From: Streptomyces sp. NBC_01298
Lineage (GTDB): Bacteria > Actinomycetota > Actinomycetes > Streptomycetales > Streptomycetaceae
NCBI RefSeq assembly: GCF_035978755.1
Contig: NZ_CP108414.1
Location: forward strand, 3,286,001-3,350,000
Length of the DNA: 64,000 bases
Reading direction: 5' to 3'
The notes under the pieces are model-generated. The model was not told where the DNA came from, made no database searches, and saw nothing but the letters and a program-made list of their open reading frames with translations. Shown here in pieces: positions 43,614 through 52,511 of the stretch. The translations under genes and the position numbers were made by a program. Positions within the stretch are counted from its first letter, which is position 1, and every line of letters begins with the position of its first letter.

Positions 43614-45134
43614 ATGGCACAGGTCGCGATGGTCATGAACCTGGACAAGTGCATCGGCTGCCACACCTGCTCGGTCACCTGCAAGCAGGCGTGGACCAAC
43701 CGGCAGGGCACCGAGTACGTCTGGTTCAACAACGTGGAAACCCTCCCCGGCCAGGGTTACCCGCGCCGCTGGGAGGACCAGGAGAAGTGGAAGGGCGGCT
43801 GGGAGCGCACCCGCTCCGGCAAGCTCCGCCTCAAGGCGGGCGGCCGCCTCGCCAAGCTGGGCAAGATCTTCGCGAACCCGGACCTGCCGGAGATCGACGA
43901 CTACTACCAGCCCTGGACCTACGAGTACAAGAACCTCACCGAGGCCCCGGCGGGCGACGACATGCCCACCGCCCGGCCCGTCTCGCAGCTCACCGGCGAG
44001 CCCATCGACAAGATCGAGTGGGGTCCCAACTGGGACGACAACCTCGGCGGCGCGCCCACGCACGCCCCGCAGGACCCGATCATCGAGAAGATCCGCGACG
44101 AGGTCGGCGAGAAGATCCGCTTCGAGTTCGAGCAGAGCTTCATGTTCTACCTCCCGCGGATCTGCGAGCACTGCCTCAACCCCGCGTGCGTCTCCTCCTG
44201 CCCCTCCGGCGCGATGTACAAGCGCGAGGAGGACGGCATCGTCCTGGTCGACCAGGACCAGTGCCGCGGCTGGCGGATGTGCGTGACCGGATGCCCGTAC
44301 AAGAAGGTGTACTTCAACCACCAGACCGGCAAGGCCGAGAAGTGCACCTTCTGCTTCCCGCGCATCGAGGTCGGCATGCCGACGGTGTGCTCGGAGACCT
44401 GCGTGGGCCGGATGCGCTACCTCGGCGTGATGCTCTACGACGCCGACAAGGTGGCCGAGGCCGCCGCCGTCGAGGACGAGCACGATCTGTACCCCTCCCA
44501 GGTGGAGTGCTTCCTGGACCCCGCGGACCCCGCCGTGATCGCCGCCGCCCGCGCGGCGGGCATCACCGACGAGTGGCTCGACGCGGCCCGCGACTCCCCG
44601 GTCTACGACCTGATCGCCACCTACCAGGTCGCCCTCCCGCTCCACCCGGAGTACCGGACGATGCCGATGGTCTGGTACGTCCCGCCGCTCTCCCCCGTCG
44701 TCGAGGCGGTCGCCGCCACCGGCAGCGACGGCGAGGACGCCGGGAACCTGTTCGGCGCCATCGAGTCCCTGCGCATCCCCGTCGAGTACCTCGCCGCGGT
44801 GCTCACCGCCGGCGACACCGTGCCGGTGGAGGCGGTGCTGCGCCGGATGGCCGCGATGCGCGCCTACATGCGCCGCGTCAACCTGGGCGAGGAGCGGGAC
44901 GAGTCGATCGCGCGGGCCGTCGGGCTGTCCGGGCAGGAGATGGAGGACATGTTCCGGCTCCTCGCCATCGCCAAGATCGAGGACCGCTTCGTGATCCCCA
45001 GCGCCGCGCGGGCCGAGGCCGACGCGCTGGCCGATTCCCACCCGCTGAACGAAGCAGACCAGGGATGCCCCGTGAGCGCCCTGCCCGAACCCCGGGTGAT
45101 GCTCAACCTCGGTGATACGAGGAGGCGTTCGTGA
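43614..45134 (+). CDS. narH: Nitrate reductase beta subunit NarH
   Basis: The 506-residue iron-sulfur protein has ferredoxin-like Cys groups: C13, C16, C19 and C23, then CEHCLNPACVSSCP, CRGWRMCVTGCP and CTFC with CSETC. The Trp in CRGWRMC replaces a Cys, the feature that gives NarH one [3Fe-4S] centre with three [4Fe-4S]. It passes electrons from NarI haem to NarG. The ATG at 43614 gives the family start MAQVAMVMNLDKC. An in-frame ATG 11 codons upstream is possible. The stop overlaps narJ (GTGA). Confidence 0.97.
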   Translation: MAQVAMVMNLDKCIGCHTCSVTCKQAWTNRQGTEYVWFNNVETLPGQGYPRRWEDQEKWKGGWERTRSGKLRLKAGGRLAKLGKIFANPDLPEIDDYYQPWTYEYKNLTEAPAGDDMPTARPVSQLTGEPIDKIEWGPNWDDNLGGAPTHAPQDPIIEKIRDEVGEKIRFEFEQSFMFYLPRICEHCLNPACVSSCPSGAMYKREEDGIVLVDQDQCRGWRMCVTGCPYKKVYFNHQTGKAEKCTFCFPRIEVGMPTVCSETCVGRMRYLGVMLYDADKVAEAAAVEDEHDLYPSQVECFLDPADPAVIAAARAAGITDEWLDAARDSPVYDLIATYQVALPLHPEYRTMPMVWYVPPLSPVVEAVAATGSDGEDAGNLFGAIESLRIPVEYLAAVLTAGDTVPVEAVLRRMAAMRAYMRRVNLGEERDESIARAVGLSGQEMEDMFRLLAIAKIEDRFVIPSAARAEADALADSHPLNEADQGCPVSALPEPRVMLNLGDTRRRS

Positions 45135-45865
45135 TCCGGCAACCGATGAGTGGCGATGCACTGGTACGCCTGGTCGCGGGCTGCGTACTGCAGTATCCCG
45201 GCGACTATTTCCACGACGAACTCCCGCGGCTCCGTGCGGCCCTCGCCGGGGCGCCCGCCGAACCGGCCGCACTGCTCGGGGCGTTCCTCGACGAGGTCGA
45301 GCTCCAGACCCCGATCGAGCTGTGCTCCCGGTACACCTCGACCTTCGACACCCGCAACCGGCGCTGCCTCTACCTCACCTGGTGGATCGACGGGGACACC
45401 CGCCGGCGCGGGCTGTCCCTGGTCCGGCTGAAGCGGATCTACCGGGACTTCGGGCTGGAGTTCGCGGGCGAGGAGCTGCCCGACTTCCTGCCGGTGGCCC
45501 TGGAGTTCGCCGCCCGCGAGGAGGAGGCCGGCACCCGGCTGCTCCAGGAGCACCGGGCCGGGCTGGAGCTGCTGCGCCTGGCGCTCACCGAGTCCGGGTC
45601 CCCGTACGCCCGGGTGCTGGAAGCCGTCTGCGCGACGCTGCCCGGCCCCTCCCCCGAGACCAAGGCGGAGGCGAAGGCCCTCGCGAGGAACGGGCCGCCG
45701 CAAGAGCTGGTGGGCGCGGGCTCGGCGCTGGAGCCCTTCGGGCCCGGCCTCGACATGCCCGCCGACTTTCCGTCCTCGGCCCCGACCGACCTCCCCTGGC
45801 CCACGACGGCTTCCGCCGCCTCCGCCTCCGCCTCCGCCTCCGCCTCCGAAAGGATGCCCGCCTGA
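45131..45865 (+). CDS. narJ: Nitrate reductase assembly chaperone NarJ
   Basis: The 244-residue protein has the TorD/NarJ helical core, with YPGDYFHDELPRL, YTSTFDTRNRRCLYLTWW and YRDFGL. NarJ inserts the Mo cofactor and iron-sulfur centres into NarGH before membrane docking. The GTG follows GGAGG by five bases and overlaps the narH stop. The last 60 residues are an unusual tail that ends in a (SA)n run before the narI ribosome site, so they are probably dispensable. Its TGA shares a base with the narI ATG. Confidence 0.95.
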   Translation: MIRQPMSGDALVRLVAGCVLQYPGDYFHDELPRLRAALAGAPAEPAALLGAFLDEVELQTPIELCSRYTSTFDTRNRRCLYLTWWIDGDTRRRGLSLVRLKRIYRDFGLEFAGEELPDFLPVALEFAAREEEAGTRLLQEHRAGLELLRLALTESGSPYARVLEAVCATLPGPSPETKAEAKALARNGPPQELVGAGSALEPFGPGLDMPADFPSSAPTDLPWPTTASAASASASASASERMPA

Positions 45866-46590
45866 TGGACCTCCTCCTGTGGGGCGTACTGCCGTACGTC
45901 TCGATCGCCCTGCTGATCGCGGGCACGGTCTGGCGGGCCCGCTTCGACAAGTTCGGCTGGACCACGCACTCCTCGCAGCTGCACGAGTCGCGGCTGCTGC
46001 GGATCGGCTCGCCGCTCTTCCACTTCGGCATGCTCTTCGTGATCGTGGGCCACGTGGTCGGCCTGCTCATCCCCAAGAGCTGGACCGACGCGGTGGGCCT
46101 GAGCGACCACGCCTACCACCTGATGGCGCTGGCCACCGGCACCGTCGCGGGCGTCGCGGCCGCCGTGGGCATCGGGATCCTGGTCTACCGGCGCTTCAAG
46201 GTGCCGGCCGTGCGCAAGGCGACGCTGCGCAGCGACCACCTGATGTACTCGTTCCTGCTGGGCGCGATGATCCTCGGGCTGACGGCCACGCTGATGAACT
46301 CGGCCGGGATGACGGACGGTTACAACTACCGCGACGGCATCTCCGTATGGTTCCGCAGCCTGTTCACCTTCACCCCGGACTACCACCTGATGGCGGGCGC
46401 CCCGCTCGCCTTCAAGATCCACATCCTGTTCGGCTTCACGCTGTTCGCGCTGATCCCGTACTCGCGCCTGGTGCACATGTTCTCGGTGCCGCTGAAGTAC
46501 CTGTTCCGGCCGTACGTGGTCTACCGCAAGCGGGACCCGAAGCAGCTCGCCAACCGTGAGACCAAGCGCGGCTGGGAGCGGGTCTCTTGA
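45865..46590 (+). CDS. narI: Nitrate reductase gamma subunit NarI (cytochrome b)
   Basis: The 241-residue integral membrane protein has five helices. Four axial histidines for two b haems are visible as the pair in PLFHFGMLFVIVGHVV (helix 2) and the pair in KIHILFGFTLFAL and SRLVHMFS (helix 5). It oxidises menaquinol and passes electrons to NarH. The ATG overlaps the narJ stop by one base. GAAAGGATG lies upstream. The TGA overlaps the TTG of the radical SAM gene. Confidence 0.97.
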   Translation: MDLLLWGVLPYVSIALLIAGTVWRARFDKFGWTTHSSQLHESRLLRIGSPLFHFGMLFVIVGHVVGLLIPKSWTDAVGLSDHAYHLMALATGTVAGVAAAVGIGILVYRRFKVPAVRKATLRSDHLMYSFLLGAMILGLTATLMNSAGMTDGYNYRDGISVWFRSLFTFTPDYHLMAGAPLAFKIHILFGFTLFALIPYSRLVHMFSVPLKYLFRPYVVYRKRDPKQLANRETKRGWERVS

Positions 46591-47825
46591 ATCCCCGCCC
46601 CGAGCCCACGCGTCCCCGCCCCGAACACACCGCCCGGTCCTCCCACACCGTCGTGCGGCAGCCCCGCCACGCGGTCTCCGACCGGCCCTTCATCGTCATC
46701 TGGGAGGCCACCCGGGCCTGCCCGCTGGCCTGTCTGCACTGCCGGGCCGAGGCCCAGACCCTGCGCCACCCCGAGGAGCTCGACGGGGCGGACGCCCGCC
46801 GGGTGATGGACCAGATCGCCGCCTTCGGCAAGCCCGGCCCGCTCTTCGTCATCACCGGCGGGGACCCCTTCCAGCGCGCCGACCTCACCGACCTCGTCGC
46901 GTACGGGACCTCGCTGGGCCTGCGGGTCGCGGTGTCCCCGTCGGGTACGCCGACGCTGACCCGGGAGAACCTCGTAGCGGTGCGGGAAGCGGGGGCCATC
47001 GCGCTCTCGCTCTCCCTGGACGGTTCGACGGCGGAGCGGCACGACGCCTTCCGCGGGGTGCCCGGGGTCTACGACTGGACGCTGGAGGGCTGGCGGGCCG
47101 CCCGCGAGCTCGGGCTCAAGGTGCAGATCAACACCACGGTCACCCGCGACAGCCTGGAGGACCTCGCCGACATCGCGGCACTGGTCAAGCGCGAGGGCGC
47201 GATGCTCTGGTCGGGCTTCGTCCTGGTCCCGACCGGGCGCGGGGAACAGTTGGACTCGCTGACCGCCGCCGAGATCGAGGACGTCCTGCACTTCCTGTAC
47301 GACTGCGGGGCGGTGATGGCCACCAAGACGACGGAGGGCCACCACTTCCGGCGGGTCGTGATGCAGCGCACCGTCCTGGACGCGCGCGGCGAGAAGCCGG
47401 TCCTGGGAGCACTGTACGAGCGCCTCTCGGCCCGCGCCCGCGAACTGGGCGTCTTCGACGGGGAGCGGCGGGCCGTGCGCCGGCCGCCCATGGACGTCTC
47501 CTCGGGCCGCGGCTTCGTCTTCATCTCGCACACCGGTGAGGTGCACCCCAGCGGCTTCCTGCCCCTGTCGGCGGGCAACGTGAAGAACCACCCGCTGACC
47601 GAGATCTACCGGGGATCGGCGCTCTTCACCAAGCTCCGCGACCCCTCGCTGCTGCGCGGGAAGTGCGGGGCGTGCGAGTTCAAGACGGTGTGCGGGGGCT
47701 CGCGCTCCCGGGCGTACGGCTTCACGCGCGACGTGCTGGAGGCGGACCCGTACTGCGCGTACGAGCCCGGCAGCTTCCCGTATCCGCAGGACATCAAGGC
47801 TCTGGCCGAAAGCATGAGGCGCTGA
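46587..47825 (+). CDS. Radical SAM/SPASM protein (TIGR04053-like)
   Basis: The 412-residue protein has CxxxCxxC (C45, C49, C52 in ACPLACLHC) for the SAM [4Fe-4S], then FVITGGDPF and SLSLDGST of the radical SAM barrel. A SPASM-type C-terminal Cys set (GKCGACEFKTVCGG, DPYCAY) binds auxiliary clusters. The family is related to NirJ/AhbD enzymes of haem d1 and alternative haem synthesis. The TTG start overlaps the narI stop (TTGA) with GGGAG eight bases upstream, so it is translated with the nar genes. hemG-like follows. A haem-linked or peptide-modifying role is inferred. Confidence 0.88.
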   Translation: MNPRPEPTRPRPEHTARSSHTVVRQPRHAVSDRPFIVIWEATRACPLACLHCRAEAQTLRHPEELDGADARRVMDQIAAFGKPGPLFVITGGDPFQRADLTDLVAYGTSLGLRVAVSPSGTPTLTRENLVAVREAGAIALSLSLDGSTAERHDAFRGVPGVYDWTLEGWRAARELGLKVQINTTVTRDSLEDLADIAALVKREGAMLWSGFVLVPTGRGEQLDSLTAAEIEDVLHFLYDCGAVMATKTTEGHHFRRVVMQRTVLDARGEKPVLGALYERLSARARELGVFDGERRAVRRPPMDVSSGRGFVFISHTGEVHPSGFLPLSAGNVKNHPLTEIYRGSALFTKLRDPSLLRGKCGACEFKTVCGGSRSRAYGFTRDVLEADPYCAYEPGSFPYPQDIKALAESMRR

Positions 47826-47894
47826 AGCACCCCGCTGACATAAGTTTCATGCGGGAACATATCGACCACGGCCTCGGGGCCACGGGAGAAAAAC

Positions 47895-49274
47895 ATGCGT
47901 TCAGTGATCGTCATCGGTGGCGGGATCAGCGGTCTGGCCGCCGCGTGGCAGTTGCGCGGCCAGGCCGACGTGACCGTCCTGGAGAGCCACGCCAAGGTCG
48001 GCGGGAAGCTCCGGACCGGCACCATCGCCGGCATCACCGTCGACGAGGGCGCCGAATCCCTCATGGCCCTGCGCCCGGAGGCCGTGGAACTGGCCGCCGC
48101 CGTCGGACTCGGCGAGGCCCTCTGCGATCCCGCGAAGGCCGCCACCACCATCTGGACCAACGGCGCCCTGCGCCCGCTGCCCGCCGGACACGTGATGGGC
48201 GTCCCCACCGACCCCTCCGCGCTGATCGGCACCGGCCTGCTCTCCCCCGAGGGCGTCGCACGCGTCGCCGCCGAGGAGACCCTCCCGGCCACCCCGCTCA
48301 CCGAGGACTGCTCGGTCACCGCATACCTGGCGGGCCGCTTCGGCCAGGAGGCCGTGGACCGGCTCATCGAACCCATGCTCGGCGGCGTCTACGCCGGCCT
48401 CGCCGACCGGCTCTCGCTGCGCGCGGCCATGCCCCGCATCGCCGCCCTCGCGGAACAGGGCACCCCGCTCCTCCCGGCCCTGCGCCGGATGCGCGCGGCG
48501 GGCGCCCCCCGCTCGGGGGCCGTGGCCGTCCAGGGCGTCGTCGGCGGCACCGGGCGCTTCCCGGCGGCCGTCGCGGAAGCCTGCGGAGCCCGCATCCTCA
48601 CCGGGACGACGGCCCGCTCCCTCCAGCGGATCGCCGGCGACCGCTGGCGCGTCCAGGCGATGACCGGCGACGGCGCGCTGACGATGGAGGCCGACGCGGT
48701 GATCCTCGCCCTGCCCGCCTTCGCGGCGGCGGAGCTGCTGCGCCCGCACTCCCCGCTCGCCGAGGCCGAACTCTCCTCGATCCCGCACGCGTCGACCGCC
48801 GTCATCACCATGGCCTTCTCGCGCGCCCAGGCCCACTTCCTCCCCGAGGGCAACGGCTTCCTGGTCCCGCCGGTCGACGGCCACACCCTGAAGGCGGCCT
48901 CCTTCCTCTCCAACAAGTGGTCCTGGCTGCACGACTCGGCCCCCGAGACCTTCGTGCTCCGCGCCTCCATCGGGCGCATCGGCGAGGACGAGCTGCTCGG
49001 CCGCCCCGACCGCCACCTGGTCCGCTCGGCCATCGCCGAGCTCCACCACGCGGTGGGCCCCATGGGCGAACCCCTGGCCACCCGCGTCACCCGCTGGGAC
49101 CGGGGCCTGCCCCAGTACGGCGTCGGACACCGCGAGCGCGTCGCCCGCATCCGCGAGGCCGCCGGGAAGCTCCCCGGCATCGACCTGTGCGGAGCGGCGT
49201 ACGAGGGCGTGGGCGTGGCCGCCTGCGTCGCGACGGGGCGCGCGGCGGCGAAGCAGGTCCTGGCGCGGCCGTAA
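47895..49274 (+). CDS. hemG: Protoporphyrinogen/coproporphyrinogen oxidase (HemG/HemY/CgoX family)
   Basis: The 459-residue flavoprotein has the FAD motif VIVIGGGISGLAAAW (about 4-18), GGKLRTG, and the C-terminal GVGVAACVATGRAAA that closes the FAD site. In actinobacteria this family oxidises coproporphyrinogen III to coproporphyrin in the CPD haem pathway. A second hem-type copy is likely elsewhere in the genome, because haem genes are usually clustered. GGGAG precedes the ATG by six bases. It lies 69 bases after the radical SAM gene and may supply haem for NarI. Confidence 0.9.
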   Translation: MRSVIVIGGGISGLAAAWQLRGQADVTVLESHAKVGGKLRTGTIAGITVDEGAESLMALRPEAVELAAAVGLGEALCDPAKAATTIWTNGALRPLPAGHVMGVPTDPSALIGTGLLSPEGVARVAAEETLPATPLTEDCSVTAYLAGRFGQEAVDRLIEPMLGGVYAGLADRLSLRAAMPRIAALAEQGTPLLPALRRMRAAGAPRSGAVAVQGVVGGTGRFPAAVAEACGARILTGTTARSLQRIAGDRWRVQAMTGDGALTMEADAVILALPAFAAAELLRPHSPLAEAELSSIPHASTAVITMAFSRAQAHFLPEGNGFLVPPVDGHTLKAASFLSNKWSWLHDSAPETFVLRASIGRIGEDELLGRPDRHLVRSAIAELHHAVGPMGEPLATRVTRWDRGLPQYGVGHRERVARIREAAGKLPGIDLCGAAYEGVGVAACVATGRAAAKQVLARP

Positions 49275-49302
49275 GTCCCGGCCGTAGGGCAGCGCGGTCT
49301 TC

Positions 49303-49318
49303 GTATCGGGCGGGTATC
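49303..49318 (-). promoter_or_regulatory. Candidate response-regulator site (direct repeat)
   Basis: GATAC-N6-GATAC on the minus strand, two half-sites one helical turn apart, as OmpR-family regulators bind. A near match lies upstream of the ABC genes at 51522. It lies 166 bases before the response regulator gene. Confidence 0.5.
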
Positions 49319-49353
49319 AGCGGACGCTCGGCCCTTCATCTGATCGGTCCACG

Positions 49354-49400
49354 GGGCCGCGGCAAGGGGAATCTCCTCGTCCGCGGCCCTATCGTTTCTT
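49354..49400 (+). terminator. Hairpin with T-rich tail upstream of the response regulator
   Basis: GGGCCGCGG (49354-49362) pairs with CCGCGGCCC (49381-49389), followed by TATCGTTTCTT. It most likely ends the hemG transcript. If the regulator promoter lies upstream near 49303, it would sit in the leader as an attenuator. Confidence 0.6.
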
Positions 49401-49410
49401 ATCGGTACCC

Positions 49411-49465
49411 GCTCGCCCGCCTGCCCGCTCGCCTGCCCGCCTGCCCGCCTGCCCGCCTGCCCGCC
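49411..49465. repeat. GCCCGCCT-type 8 bp microsatellite
   Basis: Five or more copies of an 8-base unit with one variant, ending about five bases before the ribosome site of the response regulator gene. Copy number may vary between strains. Confidence 0.75.
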
Positions 49466-49483
49466 GAACAGGAGTCGTCCCCC

Positions 49484-50224
49484 GTGTCCTCCCCCACCCC
49501 GGATCCCGCCGCCGCGCGCCCCGTCCGCGTGCTGCTGGTGGAGGACGACGAGCTGATGCGCCGCTCGTTCACCGTCGCCCTGGAGCGCTACGGGTACCGG
49601 ATGCGGGCCGCCGCCGACGGGCTCGCGGGCCTCGAAGCCTTCCGTGACGAGGACTTCGACCTGCTGATCCTCGACGTGATGCTGCCCGGTCTCGACGGGA
49701 TCGGCCTGTGCCGCAAGGTCCGGGAGACCAGCCTGGTCCCGGTCCTGATGATGTCGGCGCGCGGTGACGGGCTGGACATCGTCTCGGGCCTGGAGGCCGG
49801 GGCGGACGACTACGTGGTCAAGCCCGTGGACACCAACGTGCTCGTGGCCCGCATCCGCTCGCTGCTGCGGCGGGCCACCTACGCGCCCGCCCCGGCGGCA
49901 GGGCAGGCCACGACCGATGATCAGGGGCCCTCCGAGGGGGAGTTGCTGACCTTCGGGGACCTGACCCTCCACACGGGCGGCCTGGACGTGGCCGTCGGCG
50001 GCACCCCGGTGGCGCTCACCCCGACCGAGCTGAAGCTGCTGCTGGAGTTCGCCGCGCATCCGGGCATCGTGCTGGAGCGCCACACCCTGCTGCGCAACGT
50101 CTGGGACTACGGCTGGGACGGCGACAGCCGGGTCGTGGACCTGTGCGTGCAGCGGCTGCGCGGCAAGCTCGGCCGGGACCGGATCGAAACGGTCCGCGGC
50201 TTCGGCTACAAGCTCAGGCGCTGA
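49484..50224 (+). CDS. OmpR-family response regulator
   Basis: The 246-residue protein has a receiver domain (VLLVEDDE, phospho-acceptor D64 in LLILDVMLPGLDG, switch MSARGD, K in DDYVVKPVD) and a C-terminal winged helix (LTPTELKLLLEF, VVDLCVQRLRGKLG, TVRGFGYKLRR). The GTG follows AGGAG by nine bases. The histidine kinase follows five bases after the stop. With the downstream ABC genes it forms a sensor-exporter module. GMTAC/GATAC repeats upstream of it and of the ABC genes are likely sites. Confidence 0.93.
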   Translation: MSSPTPDPAAARPVRVLLVEDDELMRRSFTVALERYGYRMRAAADGLAGLEAFRDEDFDLLILDVMLPGLDGIGLCRKVRETSLVPVLMMSARGDGLDIVSGLEAGADDYVVKPVDTNVLVARIRSLLRRATYAPAPAAGQATTDDQGPSEGELLTFGDLTLHTGGLDVAVGGTPVALTPTELKLLLEFAAHPGIVLERHTLLRNVWDYGWDGDSRVVDLCVQRLRGKLGRDRIETVRGFGYKLRR

Positions 50225-50229
50225 GAGCC

Positions 50230-51477
50230 GTGCGTTCGCTCCGCCGTCCCGGGCCGCGCCGCGTGCCCCTGCGCTGGAAGATCGCCGCGCTGGCCGCGGC
50301 CACCGGTTGCCTGGTCGCCGCTTCGATCGGCGTACTGGTGCACCTGTGGACCGCGAAGGAGATCCGGGAACAGGCCGAAATGCAGGCCTCCAACAGCGTG
50401 TACTCGGCCGTGGAGACCTACCGGCGCACCGGAACGCTCGTGGACGGTGCCGAGCTCGATCCCGCCGAGCTGCCCGCCTCACTGAGGAACCTGGCCGACG
50501 GCGACCGGCACACCGCCTCCTACGGGGGCCTCGACGGGAGCATCCCGCCGGGCATCTGGGGCGCCCAGCGGGTCGGCGGTCCGGGCAGCCCCGTACTCGC
50601 CCTCCGGGTCAGCATGAACGCGGGGCTCTACGGGCTGCGGCAGCTCGACGTGACCATGGCGGTCGCCTCGCTGGTCGTCCTCGCGGGGGCCACGCCCCTG
50701 GCGGCCTACGGAGCCGGGCTGGTCGCCCGCAGACTGCGGCAGGTCTCCGAGACCGCGGGCCGGATCTCGGCCGGGGACCTGGACGCCCGAACCGGACCCA
50801 CCAAGGGCCGCGACGAGGTTGACGACATCGCGGCCACCGTCGATCTGATGGCCGACTCCCTCGGCCGGAAGCTGCGCGACGAGCGCCGCTTCACCGCCGA
50901 CGTGGCCCATGAACTGCGCACGCCCGTGGGCGGGTTGCTGGCCGCGGCGGACCTGCTGGCGCCCGGGGAGACGGAGGACCTGCTCCGGGCCCGGGTGCGC
51001 GATCTGCGCGGGCTGGTCGAGGACCTCCTGGAGGTCTCCCGGCTCGACGCCGGCGCCGAACTGCCGGTCCACGCCCGGGTCCCGCTCGGCGCGGTGGTCT
51101 CCGAGGCCGTGACGCGCACCGGCCTGCCCACCGAGGTCGAGGTCGCCGAAGGGGCCGGGAGCGTGGAGACCGACCCGCGCCGCCTCGAACGGATCGTCGG
51201 CAACCTCGTCGTCAACGCCCACCGGCACGGTGAGGCCCCGGTCCGGGTCACCGTCGACGACCGCACCGTCGTCGTACGCGACCACGGCCCCGGCTTCCCC
51301 GCGGACCTGCTGCTCGCGGGCCCCCGCCGCTTCCACACGGGCCGGGCGGAGCGCGGTACGGGCCACGGCCTGGGCCTGACCATCGCCCTGGGCCAGGCCG
51401 GGGTCCTCGGCGCGGAACTCCACTTCACCAACGCCCCGGACGGCGGCGCCATCGCCACCCTGCACCTGCCGACCTGA
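50230..51477 (+). CDS. Sensor histidine kinase
   Basis: The 415-residue protein has two transmembrane helices (about 15-38 and 140-165) around an extracellular domain of about 100 residues, a HAMP domain, the H-box TADVAHELRTPVGG (H227) and the ATP-binding N, G1 and G2 boxes (NLVVNAHRHG, DHGPGF, GHGLGL). It phosphorylates the adjacent regulator. The extracellular domain is of normal size, unlike the very small sensors of Bce-type systems. Its ligand is unknown. The GTG start has a weak ribosome site, so the coupling to the regulator gene (five-base gap) probably drives translation. Confidence 0.92.
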   Translation: MRSLRRPGPRRVPLRWKIAALAAATGCLVAASIGVLVHLWTAKEIREQAEMQASNSVYSAVETYRRTGTLVDGAELDPAELPASLRNLADGDRHTASYGGLDGSIPPGIWGAQRVGGPGSPVLALRVSMNAGLYGLRQLDVTMAVASLVVLAGATPLAAYGAGLVARRLRQVSETAGRISAGDLDARTGPTKGRDEVDDIAATVDLMADSLGRKLRDERRFTADVAHELRTPVGGLLAAADLLAPGETEDLLRARVRDLRGLVEDLLEVSRLDAGAELPVHARVPLGAVVSEAVTRTGLPTEVEVAEGAGSVETDPRRLERIVGNLVVNAHRHGEAPVRVTVDDRTVVVRDHGPGFPADLLLAGPRRFHTGRAERGTGHGLGLTIALGQAGVLGAELHFTNAPDGGAIATLHLPT

Positions 51478-51521
51478 CCGCCGCGCACCGGCAAATCCAG
51501 CCCCGCGGCGGCAGCCGGCCC

Positions 51522-51537
51522 GCTACCTGACCGATAC
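51522..51537 (+). promoter_or_regulatory. Candidate response-regulator site before the ABC genes
   Basis: GCTAC-N6-GATAC, matching the GATAC-N6-GATAC site at 49303 on the other strand. A further single GATAC lies about 40 bases downstream. It lies about 97 bases upstream of the ATPase start. Confidence 0.5.
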
Positions 51538-51547
51538 ACAGCGGAGC

Positions 51548-51568
51548 GCCCGCCGGTACCCGGCGGGC
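51548..51568. other. Perfect 9 bp hairpin
   Basis: GCCCGCCGG TAC CCGGCGGGC. It lies between the candidate regulator site and the ABC ATPase gene, without a T-tract. It could be a terminator after the kinase gene or part of the ABC leader. Confidence 0.4.
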
Positions 51569-51633
51569 GGGGCCCCGATACCTCCCCCGGACACCCTTCG
51601 AAGTGCAGGTTCCCGCACCGAAGAGGAGTCCCC

Positions 51634-52422
51634 GTGACCGCCGCCGTCCCCCATGCCCCGCATGCCCCGCACCCCGCACCGACCGGCATCGCGGCCGCCA
51701 CCACCGGCCTCTCGAAGGTCTACGGCAGCGGGGAGACCCGGGTCGTCGCCCTGGACGGGATCGACATCGCCTTCCGCGAGGGGGAGTTCACCGCGATCAT
51801 GGGGCCCTCCGGCTGCGGCAAGTCCACCCTGATGCACTGCGCCGCCGGGCTCGACTCCTTCAGCTCCGGCTCCGTCCGCATCGGCACCACCGAGCTGGGC
51901 TCCCTGAACGACGAGCAGCTCACCCGGTTGCGCCGCGACCGGATCGGCTTCGTCTTCCAGGCGTTCAACCTGCTGCCCACGCTCAGCGCGCTGGAGAACA
52001 TCACCCTGCCGCTGACCATCGCCGGCCGGCAGCCCGACCGGCAGTGGCTGGACCACGTGGTGGCGATGACCGGCCTCGCGGACCGCCTCGGCCACCGGCC
52101 CGGGCAGCTCTCCGGCGGGCAGCAGCAGCGCGTGGCGGTGGCCCGGGCCCTGGTCTCCCGGCCCGCGATCGTCTTCGGCGACGAGCCCACGGGCAACCTC
52201 GACTCCCGCGCCGGGGCCGAGGTGCTCGGCTTCCTGCGCGACTCGGTCCGCGAGCTGCGCCAGACCGTGGTCATGGTCACGCACGACCCCGTCGCCGCCG
52301 CGTACGCCGACCGCGTGGTCTTCCTCTCCGACGGCCGGCTGGTCGACGAGATGGTCCGGCCCACCGCCGACCGGGTCCTGGACCGGATGAAGGCCTTCGA
52401 AGCCCGCTCCCGTACGAGCTGA
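51634..52422 (+). CDS. ABC transporter ATPase (MacB/LolD type)
   Basis: The 262-residue ATPase has Walker A GPSGCGKST, Q-loop FVFQAFNLLP, the signature LSGGQQQRVAVARAL, Walker B IVFGDEPTGNLDS and H-switch VTHD. These match the MacB/LolD/FtsE clade that drives FtsX-type permeases in drug efflux or lipoprotein mechanotransmission. GAGGAG precedes the GTG. The permease gene follows 89 bases on. Its N-terminus has an unusual His/Ala/Pro extension of about 15 residues. Confidence 0.95.
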   Translation: MTAAVPHAPHAPHPAPTGIAAATTGLSKVYGSGETRVVALDGIDIAFREGEFTAIMGPSGCGKSTLMHCAAGLDSFSSGSVRIGTTELGSLNDEQLTRLRRDRIGFVFQAFNLLPTLSALENITLPLTIAGRQPDRQWLDHVVAMTGLADRLGHRPGQLSGGQQQRVAVARALVSRPAIVFGDEPTGNLDSRAGAEVLGFLRDSVRELRQTVVMVTHDPVAAAYADRVVFLSDGRLVDEMVRPTADRVLDRMKAFEARSRTS

Positions 52423-52511
52423 CCCGCACGAGCTGACCCGGCCGGGTCCCCCCGCACCTCACCAGCCGCCCGCCCGCTCCCCCGGGCCCGCCTCCCAGGA
52501 TCCGCATCCCC

